Assembly (NCBI RefSeq): GCF_016616235.1
Contig: NZ_CP067100.1
Coordinates: 5,763,001-5,827,000 of the forward strand
Reading direction: 5' to 3'
Source: Bradyrhizobium diazoefficiens
GTDB taxonomy: Bacteria > Pseudomonadota > Alphaproteobacteria > Rhizobiales > Xanthobacteraceae
DNA: 64,000 nt
Under the pieces are notes generated by a model. That model was not told where the DNA came from and did no database searches. It saw nothing but the letters and a program-made list of their open reading frames with translations. Positions within the stretch are counted from its first letter, which is position 1. The number at the start of each line of letters is the position of its first letter. Below, piece by piece: positions 17,440 through 26,025 of the stretch. The position numbers and the translations under genes are program-made.

Positions 17440-17602
17440 CTCGAAAATCCGAAAAATAGCTTGGGATCAAATATCGGCGATCCTAGCGAGCGAACGACAA
17501 TCCGCCAAGAGGCGACAAGGGGGGAGAAGCGGCGATCATGCGACGGAAGGTGAAATGGTCGGACAGGCCTTCAAAATCGTTCATGGTGATCCCAGGCTCT
17601 TG

Positions 17603-17773
17603 TCAAGGCAACATCCAGTCGAGGAAACGCCAGCTGAGCCAGGCGATCGCGGCGATCCAGGCCATCATCGCGCTGCCTATCGCGCCAAAGAACGCAACCG
17701 CGACCAGAACGTCGCTGGTTCGCCGGCGATGAACGCTGACAGGCGCTTGCTGCGTGACGGTTCTATCGAGCAT
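17603..17773 (-). CDS. Small single-pass membrane protein (56 aa)
   Basis: A short open frame from ATG 17773 to TGA 17603. It encodes a basic N-terminus (VHRRRTSDVL) and a long hydrophobic stretch rich in Ala, Ile and Trp (residues about 22-47), then WRFLDWMLP. AGGGA lies seven bases before the start. The charge pattern predicts one inner-membrane helix. No family is recognised; support is the ribosome site, the coherent membrane segment and the absence of a better frame. Confidence 0.5.
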   Translation of the reverse strand: MLDRTVTQQAPVSVHRRRTSDVLVAVAFFGAIGSAMMAWIAAIAWLSWRFLDWMLP

Positions 17774-17954
17774 GTTCGTCCCTGATGGATGACAGGAATA
17801 GCGAGCTCGATGCGGATCGACAAACGGACGACGATATTAACCTCACCAGTCAACCTTAAGACGGCACCGCGGCCGCTTGCGCAATACCGCCGAGGTCGCG
17901 TCGGGCGCAGGACTATCGCATGTGACCGCGGGAGGGTGCCAGATGAGCCGGGCC

Positions 17955-18075
17955 TGCATGGTTCGAGACACTCGCATTGGCGGGCTCCTCACCATGAGAG
18001 CCTGGTATCTCGCCGCAGAGCGCGACCTCGTCCTGAGGGCCTGCCGCAGGCAGGCGTCTCGAAGGATGGACCACA
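17955..18075. repeat. Two adjoining dispersed palindromic units
   Basis: The 426-base gap between small genes holds two related units: GCATGGTTCGAGACACTCGC...GGGCTCCTCACCATGAGAG, and GACCTCGTCCTGAGGGCC...CAGGCGTCTCGAAGGATGG. Both have the TTCGAGACG / CTCCTCA...ATGAG arms that I recognise as a widespread Bradyrhizobium intergenic repeat. Nothing else in the gap looks functional. Confidence 0.65.
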
Positions 18076-18199
18076 GTCTGGCGCAAAGCCGCTTAGTGCT
18101 AGTCCGGCAGCCCTGCGCGCCGCAGCCCGTCGGCAAAGCGCTCGACGTCTTCCGGTCTCCGATGTTCTCGCGTCCGGAGCAGCAGCGCTCTCGTCCGAT

Positions 18200-18403
18200 T
18201 CAAATCAAGGCGGCGTGCAGTGCCTCTCCACAGATCATCGCGACCACGATCGACAGCAGCAGGCCTGCGCCAGAGAAGATGACGAGCAGCTTGAGAGTTT
18301 CGACATCGACCTTCGTTCGCGTCGCACGGAATATCGCTTGTGCCAGTGCAGCCATCATCGCCAGCTCCGAAGTAGGCCGCGCGAAGGCGAGGCCTGACTT
18401 CAT
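18200..18403 (-). CDS. Small membrane protein (67 aa)
   Basis: A short protein with a hydrophilic first half (FRATRTKVDVETLKLL) and a single strong membrane helix LLVIFSGAGLLLSIVVAMIC ending near residue 58. It starts at the ATG at 18403, with only a weak purine-rich site ahead (GAGACG). No family is recognised. Overlapping frames on the other strand lack any membrane or domain logic. It may be one of the many small inner-membrane proteins of unknown role in rhizobia. Confidence 0.5.
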   Translation of the reverse strand: MKSGLAFARPTSELAMMAALAQAIFRATRTKVDVETLKLLVIFSGAGLLLSIVVAMICGEALHAALI

Positions 18404-18772
18404 CTAACGTCTCGCGGTGCGGTTGCGTGTGATGCAGATTACAGAGGATCAACCAAATTCCGCCGGACATCCCGGTCGATATCGTCTCTGACGCGCAGAC
18501 GCCTGCACGGCCTTCGGCAGGACCTTTAGGGGCGGAGCGTTACGGAGGCAGAGCCGCACGGGGCTCGTCCATCGCCCTCGTTGGACCACTGAACGCCACC
18601 GTTGCCAGCATCGCATCCTGCCAGTGTTTTGCCCGACGCGTCAACGTGATGGCGGTCACGCAAGGTGTCGCGGCGCGACTCGAAAATCCCTTGTCGATCA
18701 AGGGCCTTTCTACTGTGCATGGGGTTGTTTCGACTTTTTGTTTTGAGCCTCAAAAAAAAGCGCAGCCGCAGC
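18404..18772. other. 369-base gap without a gene
   Basis: I find no convincing coding sequence here. The only structure seen is a short hairpin CCCTTG / CAAGGG at about 18688-18704, followed downstream by T-rich sequence (TTGTTTCGACTTTTTGTTTT, 18724-18743) close to the end of the converging dehydrogenase gene. It could mark a transcript end, but the hairpin and T-run are separated. Confidence 0.4.
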
Positions 18773-19834
18773 TCACTCCGCCTGCAGGATCTCCGCGATC
18801 GCCGCCCCCGCCGCGATCGTGCCGAGCCTGCCGCCGACATCGCGCGTCGCCCTGCCTTCGCCGATCGCTTTCGCCACCGCTCCCTCGATCGCACGCGCCG
18901 CCTCCTCATAACGGACCGCGCCGCTCCTCTCGCCGTGCCAGGCGAGCAGCAGCGCCGCCGACAGGATCAGCGAGACCGGATTGGCGACGTCCTGCCCCGC
19001 GATATCAGGCGCCGAGCCGTGCGCGGCCTGCGCCATGGCGTAGCGGTCGCCGACATTGAGCGAGCCGCCAAGGCCGAGGCTGCCTGACAGCTCTGCGGTG
19101 AGATCGGACAGGATGTCGCCGAACATGTTGGTGGCGACGATGACGTCGAAGCGATCGGGGTTGCGCACGACATGCGCCATCATCGCGTCGACGAGAATGT
19201 CGTCGACCGAGAGGCCGGGATAGGTCTTCGCCGCCGCGCGGCAGATGTCGAGGAACATGCCGTCGCCGATCTTGAGCACATTGGCCTTGTGCACGATGGT
19301 GAGATGCTTGCGCCGTTTCATCGCCAGCCGGCAGGCGGCGTGCGCGATGCGCTCGCAACATGCCCGCGTGATCCGTCGCAGCGAGATCACGACGTCAGGC
19401 GTGACCAGCATCTCGCCATTGCCCGCTTCCATGTTGCGGTCGGCGTAAAACCCCTCGGTGTTCTCGCGCACCACGACGATGTCGAAATCCCCACACCGGC
19501 CGCGCCGCCCCTCATAGGTTCGCGCGGGCCTGACATTGGCGTAGAGGTCGAGGCTCTTGCGAAAATGCCTGGACGGATTGATCTCGCCGCGCGCCTCGTC
19601 CTTGAAGTCGAAGGTCGCGGTCGGGCCGAGGATCAGGCCGTCGGCGGCGCGCACGATATCGAGCAGCTCGGGACGCACGGTCGTGCCTGATAGCTTCAGG
19701 CTCGCATGGCCGACCGCGTGCTCCTCCAGCCGCAGATCGAGCTGGAAGCGCTCGGAGGCCGCGCGCAGCACACCCGATGTCGCGGTCGTGATCTCCGGTC
19801 CGATGCCGTCACCGGGCAGAACGACGATGTGCAT
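18773..19834 (-). CDS. Isocitrate/isopropylmalate dehydrogenase family protein
   Basis: A 353-residue metal-dependent beta-decarboxylating dehydrogenase. It starts at MHIVVLPGDGIGPEI and carries LYANVRPARTY (substrate Arg), VVRENTEGFYADR, KANVLKIGDGMF (catalytic Lys), and NMFGDILSDLTAELSG, where the two Asp residues bind the metal. The family includes isocitrate, 3-isopropylmalate, homoisocitrate and tartrate dehydrogenases. The serine-containing loop of true isocitrate dehydrogenases is not evident, and no leuC/leuD is adjacent, so a 3-isopropylmalate role is doubtful. It is divergent from a DHA2-type permease. Substrate uncertain, family certain. Confidence 0.88.
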   Translation of the reverse strand: MHIVVLPGDGIGPEITTATSGVLRAASERFQLDLRLEEHAVGHASLKLSGTTVRPELLDIVRAADGLILGPTATFDFKDEARGEINPSRHFRKSLDLYANVRPARTYEGRRGRCGDFDIVVVRENTEGFYADRNMEAGNGEMLVTPDVVISLRRITRACCERIAHAACRLAMKRRKHLTIVHKANVLKIGDGMFLDICRAAAKTYPGLSVDDILVDAMMAHVVRNPDRFDVIVATNMFGDILSDLTAELSGSLGLGGSLNVGDRYAMAQAAHGSAPDIAGQDVANPVSLILSAALLLAWHGERSGAVRYEEAARAIEGAVAKAIGEGRATRDVGGRLGTIAAGAAIAEILQAE

Positions 19835-19905
19835 GGGCGGCCCCCTGAAATTGCGGTCGTGACGCGATCATACGCCGGCGCGCGGCCGCATCGCCTCACC
19901 TTCGC

Positions 19906-19930
19906 GCATACACAGCATGCATGCATACAC
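19906..19930. promoter_or_regulatory. Direct repeat in a divergent promoter region
   Basis: GCATACAC occurs at 19906-19913 and again at 19923-19930, around the palindrome GCATGCATGC, in the 137-base gap between two divergent genes. It is placed where an operator would be, but there is no adjacent regulator gene. Confidence 0.3.
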
Positions 19931-19971
19931 CTGTGGCAGCGGCCTTTGCCGTAGTACATGCCAAAGTCCCC

Positions 19972-21393
19972 ATGGCCACGCCGCCGGAGCAGCGCGCGAA
20001 CGCAATGACAATCACGTTACCTGCCGCCGCGCGCGAGCCAGATCATTCCATTGCCGACGGCTTGCCGGTCACGCAGCGGCGCTGGGCGATCGCTGCGATC
20101 TTCACCGCGCTGGCGATGGCCTCGCTCGACACCGCGATCGCGAACATCGCGCTGCCCGCCATTGCGGCCGATCTGCACGTTACGCCGGAGCAGTCGGTCT
20201 GGGTGGTCAACGTCTACCAGATCGCGCTGGTCGCAACCCTGCTGCCGCTCGGGGCGCTCGGCGAGATCGTCGGTCACCAGCGCATCTATCTCGGCGGCCT
20301 GATCCTGTTCACGCTCGCCTCGCTGTTCTGCGCGGTGGCGTGGTCGCTCGACAGTCTCCTGGTCGCGCGCACGCTACAAGGTTTGGGAGCCAGCGGCATC
20401 ATGAGCGTCAACACGGCGCTGGTGCGCTTCGTCTATCCCGGCCGGATGCAGGGCCGCGGCTTCGGTCACAACGCGCTGGTGGTCGCGACCGCCTTCACGT
20501 TCGGACCGTCGATCGCCTCCGCCATACTCGCGGTCGGCCCGTGGCCGTGGCTGTTCGCCGTCAACATCCCGTTCGGCCTGGTTGCGACCGGCATCGGCTT
20601 TGCGATGCTGCCGAAGACGCCGCGCGCCGACCACGGCTTCGACTTTCTCGGCGCCCTCCTCGCCGCCGCCTGCCTCGGTCTTTTCATCACGGGCATCGGC
20701 AGCGCCGCGCACAATCTATCGCCGGTTGTCGTGGGCGTGGAGCTGATCGCGGCTATCGCGCTCGGGTTCATCCTGACCCGCCGCCACGCCGACCATCCCG
20801 CGCCGATGCTGCCGATCGACCTGTTCAGCCGGCCGATGTTCGCACTGTCGGCGGCGACGGCCGTCTGCTCCTTCGCCGTGCAGGGCCTCGCCTTCGTCTC
20901 GCTGCCGTTCTATTTCGAGGACGTGCTCGGCCGCTCGCAGGTCGAGACCGGCTTTTTCATGACGCCGTGGCCGCTGGTGGTCGGCATCATGGCGCCGATC
21001 GCAGGACGTCTCTCCGACCGCCATCCGGTCGGTCTGTTGGGCGGCGTCGGGCTCGTGATGCTGGGCATCGGCATGGCGCTGCTCGCGCTGTTGCCGGCGA
21101 GCCCAAGCATCCCCGACATCGTCTGGCGGATCATGATCTGCGGCATGGGGTTCGGCTTCTTCCAGGCGCCGAACATGAAGGCGTTGATGGGAAGCGCCCC
21201 ACCCCACCGCAGCGGCAGCGCCTCGGGCATCGTCGCCACCGCGCGCCTGACGGGCCAGACGACAGGCGCCGCGCTCGCCGCGGCTTGCTTCGTCATGGCC
21301 GGACACAACGGCGCGACGGTTGCGCTGGCGCTCGGTGCCGGCTTTGCCGCGCTCGGCAGTGTGATGAGCTTCCTGCGGCTAGCAGTGAAGTAA
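19972..21393 (+). CDS. MFS transporter, DHA2 (14-helix) drug-efflux type
   Basis: A 473-residue proton-driven exporter. After a polar N-terminus, QRRWAIAAIFTALAMASLDTAIANIALPAIAADL is the typical DHA2 first helix with its LDxTIxNxALP-like motif. The loop after helix 2 reads GALGEIVGHQRIYLGG, and helix 5 has the ALVVATAFTFGPSIASAIL motif C region. Fourteen hydrophobic segments can be counted. The start is uncertain: ATG at 19972 is used, and in-frame ATGs at 19921 and 20008 are alternatives that leave the membrane part unchanged. The gene is divergent from the dehydrogenase and converges on the radical SAM gene with a 5-base gap. Confidence 0.85.
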   Translation: MATPPEQRANAMTITLPAAAREPDHSIADGLPVTQRRWAIAAIFTALAMASLDTAIANIALPAIAADLHVTPEQSVWVVNVYQIALVATLLPLGALGEIVGHQRIYLGGLILFTLASLFCAVAWSLDSLLVARTLQGLGASGIMSVNTALVRFVYPGRMQGRGFGHNALVVATAFTFGPSIASAILAVGPWPWLFAVNIPFGLVATGIGFAMLPKTPRADHGFDFLGALLAAACLGLFITGIGSAAHNLSPVVVGVELIAAIALGFILTRRHADHPAPMLPIDLFSRPMFALSAATAVCSFAVQGLAFVSLPFYFEDVLGRSQVETGFFMTPWPLVVGIMAPIAGRLSDRHPVGLLGGVGLVMLGIGMALLALLPASPSIPDIVWRIMICGMGFGFFQAPNMKALMGSAPPHRSGSASGIVATARLTGQTTGAALAAACFVMAGHNGATVALALGAGFAALGSVMSFLRLAVK

Positions 21394-21398
21394 GCCGC

Positions 21399-23018
21399 TT
21401 AAGCCAAGTGCCGCGCCGCCGCGACCTCGACGGCCGGCGCCGGGATGGCCTGTTCGTCGTCGAGCGCGGCGAGGCGCGCGTCGATCGCCTCGATCACCTT
21501 GCGCGAGAACGGCCCGAGATGCGCATAGGCCGCGATCATCTGCACCGCGATCCGCGCCGACGAGGTGTCACGCTTGGCGCAGTTCATGAAGGTCTGCCAC
21601 AGCGGCCCGCGCGCCTCGGGGAGCGCGGTGACCACCTTGTGCACGGTCTCCATCGCGCCGATTTTTGCGCGGATGTCGCCTTCCGCGAGCTCGTGGCGCT
21701 GGCGCGAGCGGTCGAGCAGCGTCATCAGGCGGTCAATGCGTCCCGCATAGGCCGCCGGACTGTAGATCCGCTCCAGCACCCGCTTGTAGTCCATCAGGAT
21801 GTCGCGGAGCGGGCGCACCGGATCGAAGTTGATCCCGGCCGTGCACTGATCAGCGCCGATGGTCGGCGCCACATCGTGGCCGGGGTGGAGGCGGCCTTCG
21901 CGCTCCAGGCGGCGCGTCAGCTGCGTGTTCGGCAGGGCATAGAGCAGCCCGACCATGCTGACGGGGATCGCCGCCTCCTCGATGAAGTCGATCATGGCCT
22001 CGGCCATCGAGACCTTCTCGTTGTCGAACCCGACGATGAAGCCGGCGGTCACCAGAATGCCGGCAGCGTAGATCTTGTGGATGCTCTCGGCGATGTTGCG
22101 CCGCGTGTTCTGCTTCTTCCGCATCGCGACCAGCGTCGCCGGATCCGGGCTTTCGATGCCAACGAAGATGCCGAAGAAATTGGCCGCGCCCATCAGCTCC
22201 AAGAGCTCCGGATCGTCGGCGAGATTGACCGAGGCTTCGGTGGAGAACTCGAATGGATAGCCGTGGGCGCGCTGCCATTCGGCGAGCTGTGGCAGGAACA
22301 GCCGCAGCGACTTCTTGTTGCCGATGAAATTGTCGTCGACGAAGTCGAGATGGCCACGATAGCCCATCCCGTAGAGCGTATCGAGCTCGAGCAGGATCTG
22401 CTCGTTCGTCTTGGTCCGCGGCACGCGCCCGTAAAGCTCGATGATGTCGCAAAACTCGCAGGTGAACGGGCATCCGCGGGAATACTGCACGCCGAGATAG
22501 AGATAGTCCTCGAACTTGAGCAGGTCGAAACGCGGCACCGGCGTTTTGGTGACGTCGGCCTGGAATTTCGGCGCCGTGAAGACGCCGGAGCGTGCGCCGC
22601 TGTCCCAGGCCGCGATGAATTCCTCGATCACGCTCTCGGCCTCGCCGAGCACCCGGAAGTCGGCTCGCTCATAGATATGGGGGCTTGAGGTGGGATCGGG
22701 TCCCCCGACGACCACCGGCTTGCCTGCTGCGCGGCAGAGCTCGATCAGGCGCAGCGTGTCAGCCTGCTGCGGCAGCATTCCGCCGGTGAAGACGACGTCG
22801 GCCCAGGCGAGATCGTCGTCGCTGAGCGGCGCCGTGTTGCAATCGATCAGCCGAACCGTCCAGTTCTCGGGCAGCATGGCCGCAACGGTGATCAGGCCCA
22901 AAGGGGCGGCAGGGCGCTTGACGCCCAACACTTTGCAGGATTCGCCAAAGCTCCAGAAGGACTCTGCCGAGAACAGCGGGTAGAGCATCAGCACGTTGCA
23001 GGGACTCAGCACGTTCAT
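21399..23018 (-). CDS. B12-binding radical SAM protein
   Basis: A 539-residue class B radical SAM enzyme. The N-terminal cobalamin-binding domain spans roughly 10-160. The iron-sulfur motif is CPFTCEFC at about residues 205-212, followed by the FVDDNFIGN segment of the DUF4070 group. The family includes the hopanoid C-2 methylase HpnP and other B12-dependent C-methylases, and the closing helical region (PVRPLRDILMDYKRVLERIY) is of that kind. I cannot say it is HpnP: no other hopanoid gene is nearby. The ATG at 23018 is preceded by AAAAGGAG and is preferred over a longer reading to 23123. Substrate unknown. Confidence 0.85.
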   Translation of the reverse strand: MNVLSPCNVLMLYPLFSAESFWSFGESCKVLGVKRPAAPLGLITVAAMLPENWTVRLIDCNTAPLSDDDLAWADVVFTGGMLPQQADTLRLIELCRAAGKPVVVGGPDPTSSPHIYERADFRVLGEAESVIEEFIAAWDSGARSGVFTAPKFQADVTKTPVPRFDLLKFEDYLYLGVQYSRGCPFTCEFCDIIELYGRVPRTKTNEQILLELDTLYGMGYRGHLDFVDDNFIGNKKSLRLFLPQLAEWQRAHGYPFEFSTEASVNLADDPELLELMGAANFFGIFVGIESPDPATLVAMRKKQNTRRNIAESIHKIYAAGILVTAGFIVGFDNEKVSMAEAMIDFIEEAAIPVSMVGLLYALPNTQLTRRLEREGRLHPGHDVAPTIGADQCTAGINFDPVRPLRDILMDYKRVLERIYSPAAYAGRIDRLMTLLDRSRQRHELAEGDIRAKIGAMETVHKVVTALPEARGPLWQTFMNCAKRDTSSARIAVQMIAAYAHLGPFSRKVIEAIDARLAALDDEQAIPAPAVEVAAARHLA

Positions 23019-23276
23019 GGAACTCCTTTTGACCTCGGGTGCAGTGTAGCAAAGCTTCGTCGTCTTGCATCCCAGCAATTGGGACAAACTGTCGCCCGCC
23101 GGGACCGTCGCGCGAAGCCGCATGGCGGCGCCCAGGGAGTGGCGCGCCCGTTGACCGCAACGTCCGGACCGGTCGCAACACCGCCCGATCCAAAAACTTG
23201 CCTCGATCGCTACAATCTTCGCCGCCTACCCTCAGACTGTTGATTTGAACAGTTCCAATTTGCCGGACAGATTGCG

Positions 23277-23313
23277 CCCCTGAGTCCAATCGGTGGATTG
23301 GGCCAATCAGGGG
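23277..23313. promoter_or_regulatory. Nested palindrome at the molybdenum hydroxylase start
   Basis: The 302-base gap before the small hydroxylase subunit holds no gene. Its last part is an imperfect palindrome: outer arms CCCCTGA / TCAGGGG and inner arms CCAATC / GATTGG, ending seven bases before the ATG. It overlaps the ribosome site and could be an operator or an mRNA hairpin controlling the downstream operon. Confidence 0.4.
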
Positions 23314-23320
23314 ACTTGCG

Positions 23321-23770
<450 letters not shown>

Positions 23771-23781
23771 GGAGCCGGCAC

Positions 23782-25968
23782 ATGAACAAGCACGTCTCTC
23801 CCAGCATGAACCGCCGCGCCTTCGTCATCGGCACCGCCGCGGTCGGCGCCGGCCTTGCAATCGGCCTTGACATTCCCTTCGGCGGCCCCGCCGTGGTGCG
23901 CGCGGCCGACGGCTCGCCCGAGATCAACGCCTGGGTCGTGGTCAGGCCCGACGATACCGTCGTGATCCGCATCGCCCGCTCCGAGATGGGCCAGGGTTCG
24001 CTGACCGGCCTCGCCCAGCTCGTCGCCGAGGAGCTCGAATGCGACTGGACCAAGGTCACGACCGAATATCCGACCCCCGGCCAGAGCGTCGCCCGCAAGC
24101 GCGTCTGGGGCGATTTCTCGACCGGCGGCAGCCGCGGCATCCGCTCCTCGCAGGACTATGTCCGCAAGGGCGGCGCGACCGCGCGCGTGATGCTGATCGA
24201 GGCCGCCGCCAATGAGTGGAAAGTGCCGGCCTCCGAATGCACCGTCGCCAATGGCGTCATCACCCATGCGCCGTCGGGTAAGACCACGACTTACGGCAAG
24301 GTCGCCGAAGCTGCGGCGAAGCTGACGCCGCCGACCGAGGTCAAGCTGAAGGATCCGAAGGACTGGAAGGTTATCGGCAAGGGCGTGAAGCGGCTCGACA
24401 CCGCCGACAAGACCACCGGCGCGATGGTCTATGGCATCGACCTCAAGCTGCCGGGCATGCTGAACGCCGCGATCAAGGACTGCGCGGTGTTCGGCGGCAA
24501 GCTGAAGAGCTATGACGACGCCAAGATCGCCGACATGAAAGGCGTCAAGAAGGTCGTCAAAGTCGGCGATAGCGCCGTGGCGGTCGTGGCTGATACCTGG
24601 TGGCACGCCAGGAGCGCGCTGGACGCACTGCCGATCGTCTGGGACGAGGGCGACAATGCCAAGGTCTCCAGCGAGTCGATTGCGAAGTGGCTGGCCGAGG
24701 GCCTTGACGATTCGCAGCCCGCCTATGTCGGCAACAAGAACGGCGATGCCAAGGCAGCGATCGCCGGCGCGGCGAAGAAGATCGAAGCCGTCTACAGCTA
24801 TCCCTACCAGAACCACGCCACCATGGAGCCGATGAACGCGACAGCGCTCTACACGGCGGACAAATGCGAGGTCTGGTGCGGCACGCAGAACGGCGAAGCC
24901 GCGTTCGCAGCCGTGCTGGAGGCCTCCGGCCTGCCGGCGGAGAAGTGCGACGTGCACAAGGTGATGCTCGGCGGCGGCTTTGGCCGCCGCGGCCAGACCG
25001 ACTATGTCCGCCAAGCCGTCATGATCGCCAAGCAGATGCCGGGCACGCCAATCAAGCTGCTGTGGTCGCGCGAAGAGGACATGGCGCACGGGCGGTATCA
25101 CCCGATCACCCAGTGCAAGATGACCGGCGCGTTCGACGCAAACAACAACTTGATCGCGCTACACTACCGCCTGTCCGGCCAGTCGATCCTGTTCTCGCTG
25201 CGCCCCGAAGCGCTGCAGAACGGCATGGACCCCGCCGCATTCCAGGGCGTCGCCCAATCCGGCGAGGCCGCGTTCGGCTACTCCGTGCCGAACCTGTTGA
25301 TCGAGCATGCGATGCGCAATCCGCACGTTCCGCCGGGCTTCTGGCGCGGCGTCAACGTCAATCACAATGCGATCTACATGGAATGCTTCATGGACGAGCT
25401 GGCCCAGGCCGCAGGCGAGGACCCGCTCGAATTCCGCCGCAAGCTGATGGGCAATCACCCCAAGCATCTGGCGGTCCTCAATGCGGTCGCCGAGAAGATC
25501 GGCTGGACCACGCCGGCGCCGCAGGGCGTCTATCGCGGCATTGCGCAAGTCATGGGCTATGGCAGCTACGTCGCAGGCGCCGCCGAGATCTCGGTGACCG
25601 ACGGCAACAAGATCAAGCTGCATCGTATCGTCGCCTCCACCGATCCCGGCTACATCGTCAATCCGGCGCAGGTCGAGCGGCAGATCGCAGGCTCCTTCGT
25701 CTATGGCCTCTCCGCGCTGTTCTACGGCGGCTGCACCGTCAAGGACGGCAAGATCGAGCAAACCAACTTCGATACCTACAATTCGATGCGCATCAACGAG
25801 ATGCCGAAGGTGGAATCGGTGATGGTGCCGAGCGGCGGATTCTGGGGCGGTGTCGGCGAGCCGACCATCGGCGTCGCGGCGCCGGCGGTGCTTAATGCGT
25901 ACTTCGCGGCAACAGGCAAGCGGATCCGCTCGTTCCCGCTGCGCGACCAGAACATCACCTTTGCTTAA
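23782..25968 (+). CDS. Molybdopterin-binding subunit of an isoquinoline 1-oxidoreductase-type enzyme
   Basis: The 728-residue catalytic subunit. It starts at MNKHVSPSMNRRAFVIG, a twin-arginine signal whose hydrophobic part runs to about residue 35, so the enzyme acts in the periplasm. Molybdopterin signatures include GQGSLTGLAQLVAEEL (about 72-87), GGGFGRRGQTDY near residue 396 and GGFWGGVGEPTIGVAAPAV at the C-terminus, where the family's catalytic Glu lies in GVGEP. The start has a GGAG site nine bases upstream. It forms an operon with the 2Fe-2S subunit, and the sulfide dehydrogenase and sox genes begin 58 bases after it. Substrate unknown. Confidence 0.92.
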   Translation: MNKHVSPSMNRRAFVIGTAAVGAGLAIGLDIPFGGPAVVRAADGSPEINAWVVVRPDDTVVIRIARSEMGQGSLTGLAQLVAEELECDWTKVTTEYPTPGQSVARKRVWGDFSTGGSRGIRSSQDYVRKGGATARVMLIEAAANEWKVPASECTVANGVITHAPSGKTTTYGKVAEAAAKLTPPTEVKLKDPKDWKVIGKGVKRLDTADKTTGAMVYGIDLKLPGMLNAAIKDCAVFGGKLKSYDDAKIADMKGVKKVVKVGDSAVAVVADTWWHARSALDALPIVWDEGDNAKVSSESIAKWLAEGLDDSQPAYVGNKNGDAKAAIAGAAKKIEAVYSYPYQNHATMEPMNATALYTADKCEVWCGTQNGEAAFAAVLEASGLPAEKCDVHKVMLGGGFGRRGQTDYVRQAVMIAKQMPGTPIKLLWSREEDMAHGRYHPITQCKMTGAFDANNNLIALHYRLSGQSILFSLRPEALQNGMDPAAFQGVAQSGEAAFGYSVPNLLIEHAMRNPHVPPGFWRGVNVNHNAIYMECFMDELAQAAGEDPLEFRRKLMGNHPKHLAVLNAVAEKIGWTTPAPQGVYRGIAQVMGYGSYVAGAAEISVTDGNKIKLHRIVASTDPGYIVNPAQVERQIAGSFVYGLSALFYGGCTVKDGKIEQTNFDTYNSMRINEMPKVESVMVPSGGFWGGVGEPTIGVAAPAVLNAYFAATGKRIRSFPLRDQNITFA

Positions 25969-26025
25969 AAGCAACATGCTGCGGCTGCTACGATGGCCGC
26001 CGCAGCATTTTTCCGGACAAGAATC

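Noticed and set aside
16723..17553. A 276-residue forward frame rich in Val, Pro and Ala
   Set aside because: It is antisense to the secreted low-complexity gene. That gene has a signal peptide and a good ribosome site; this one has neither.
17789..18397. A 202-residue forward frame
   Set aside because: It covers a dispersed repeat and a small membrane gene, and its sequence is Arg-rich and without any motif.
21399..23018. Naming the radical SAM gene hpnP
   Set aside because: Features of the group are present but key differences at the N-terminus and the absence of hopanoid genes make the symbol unsafe.
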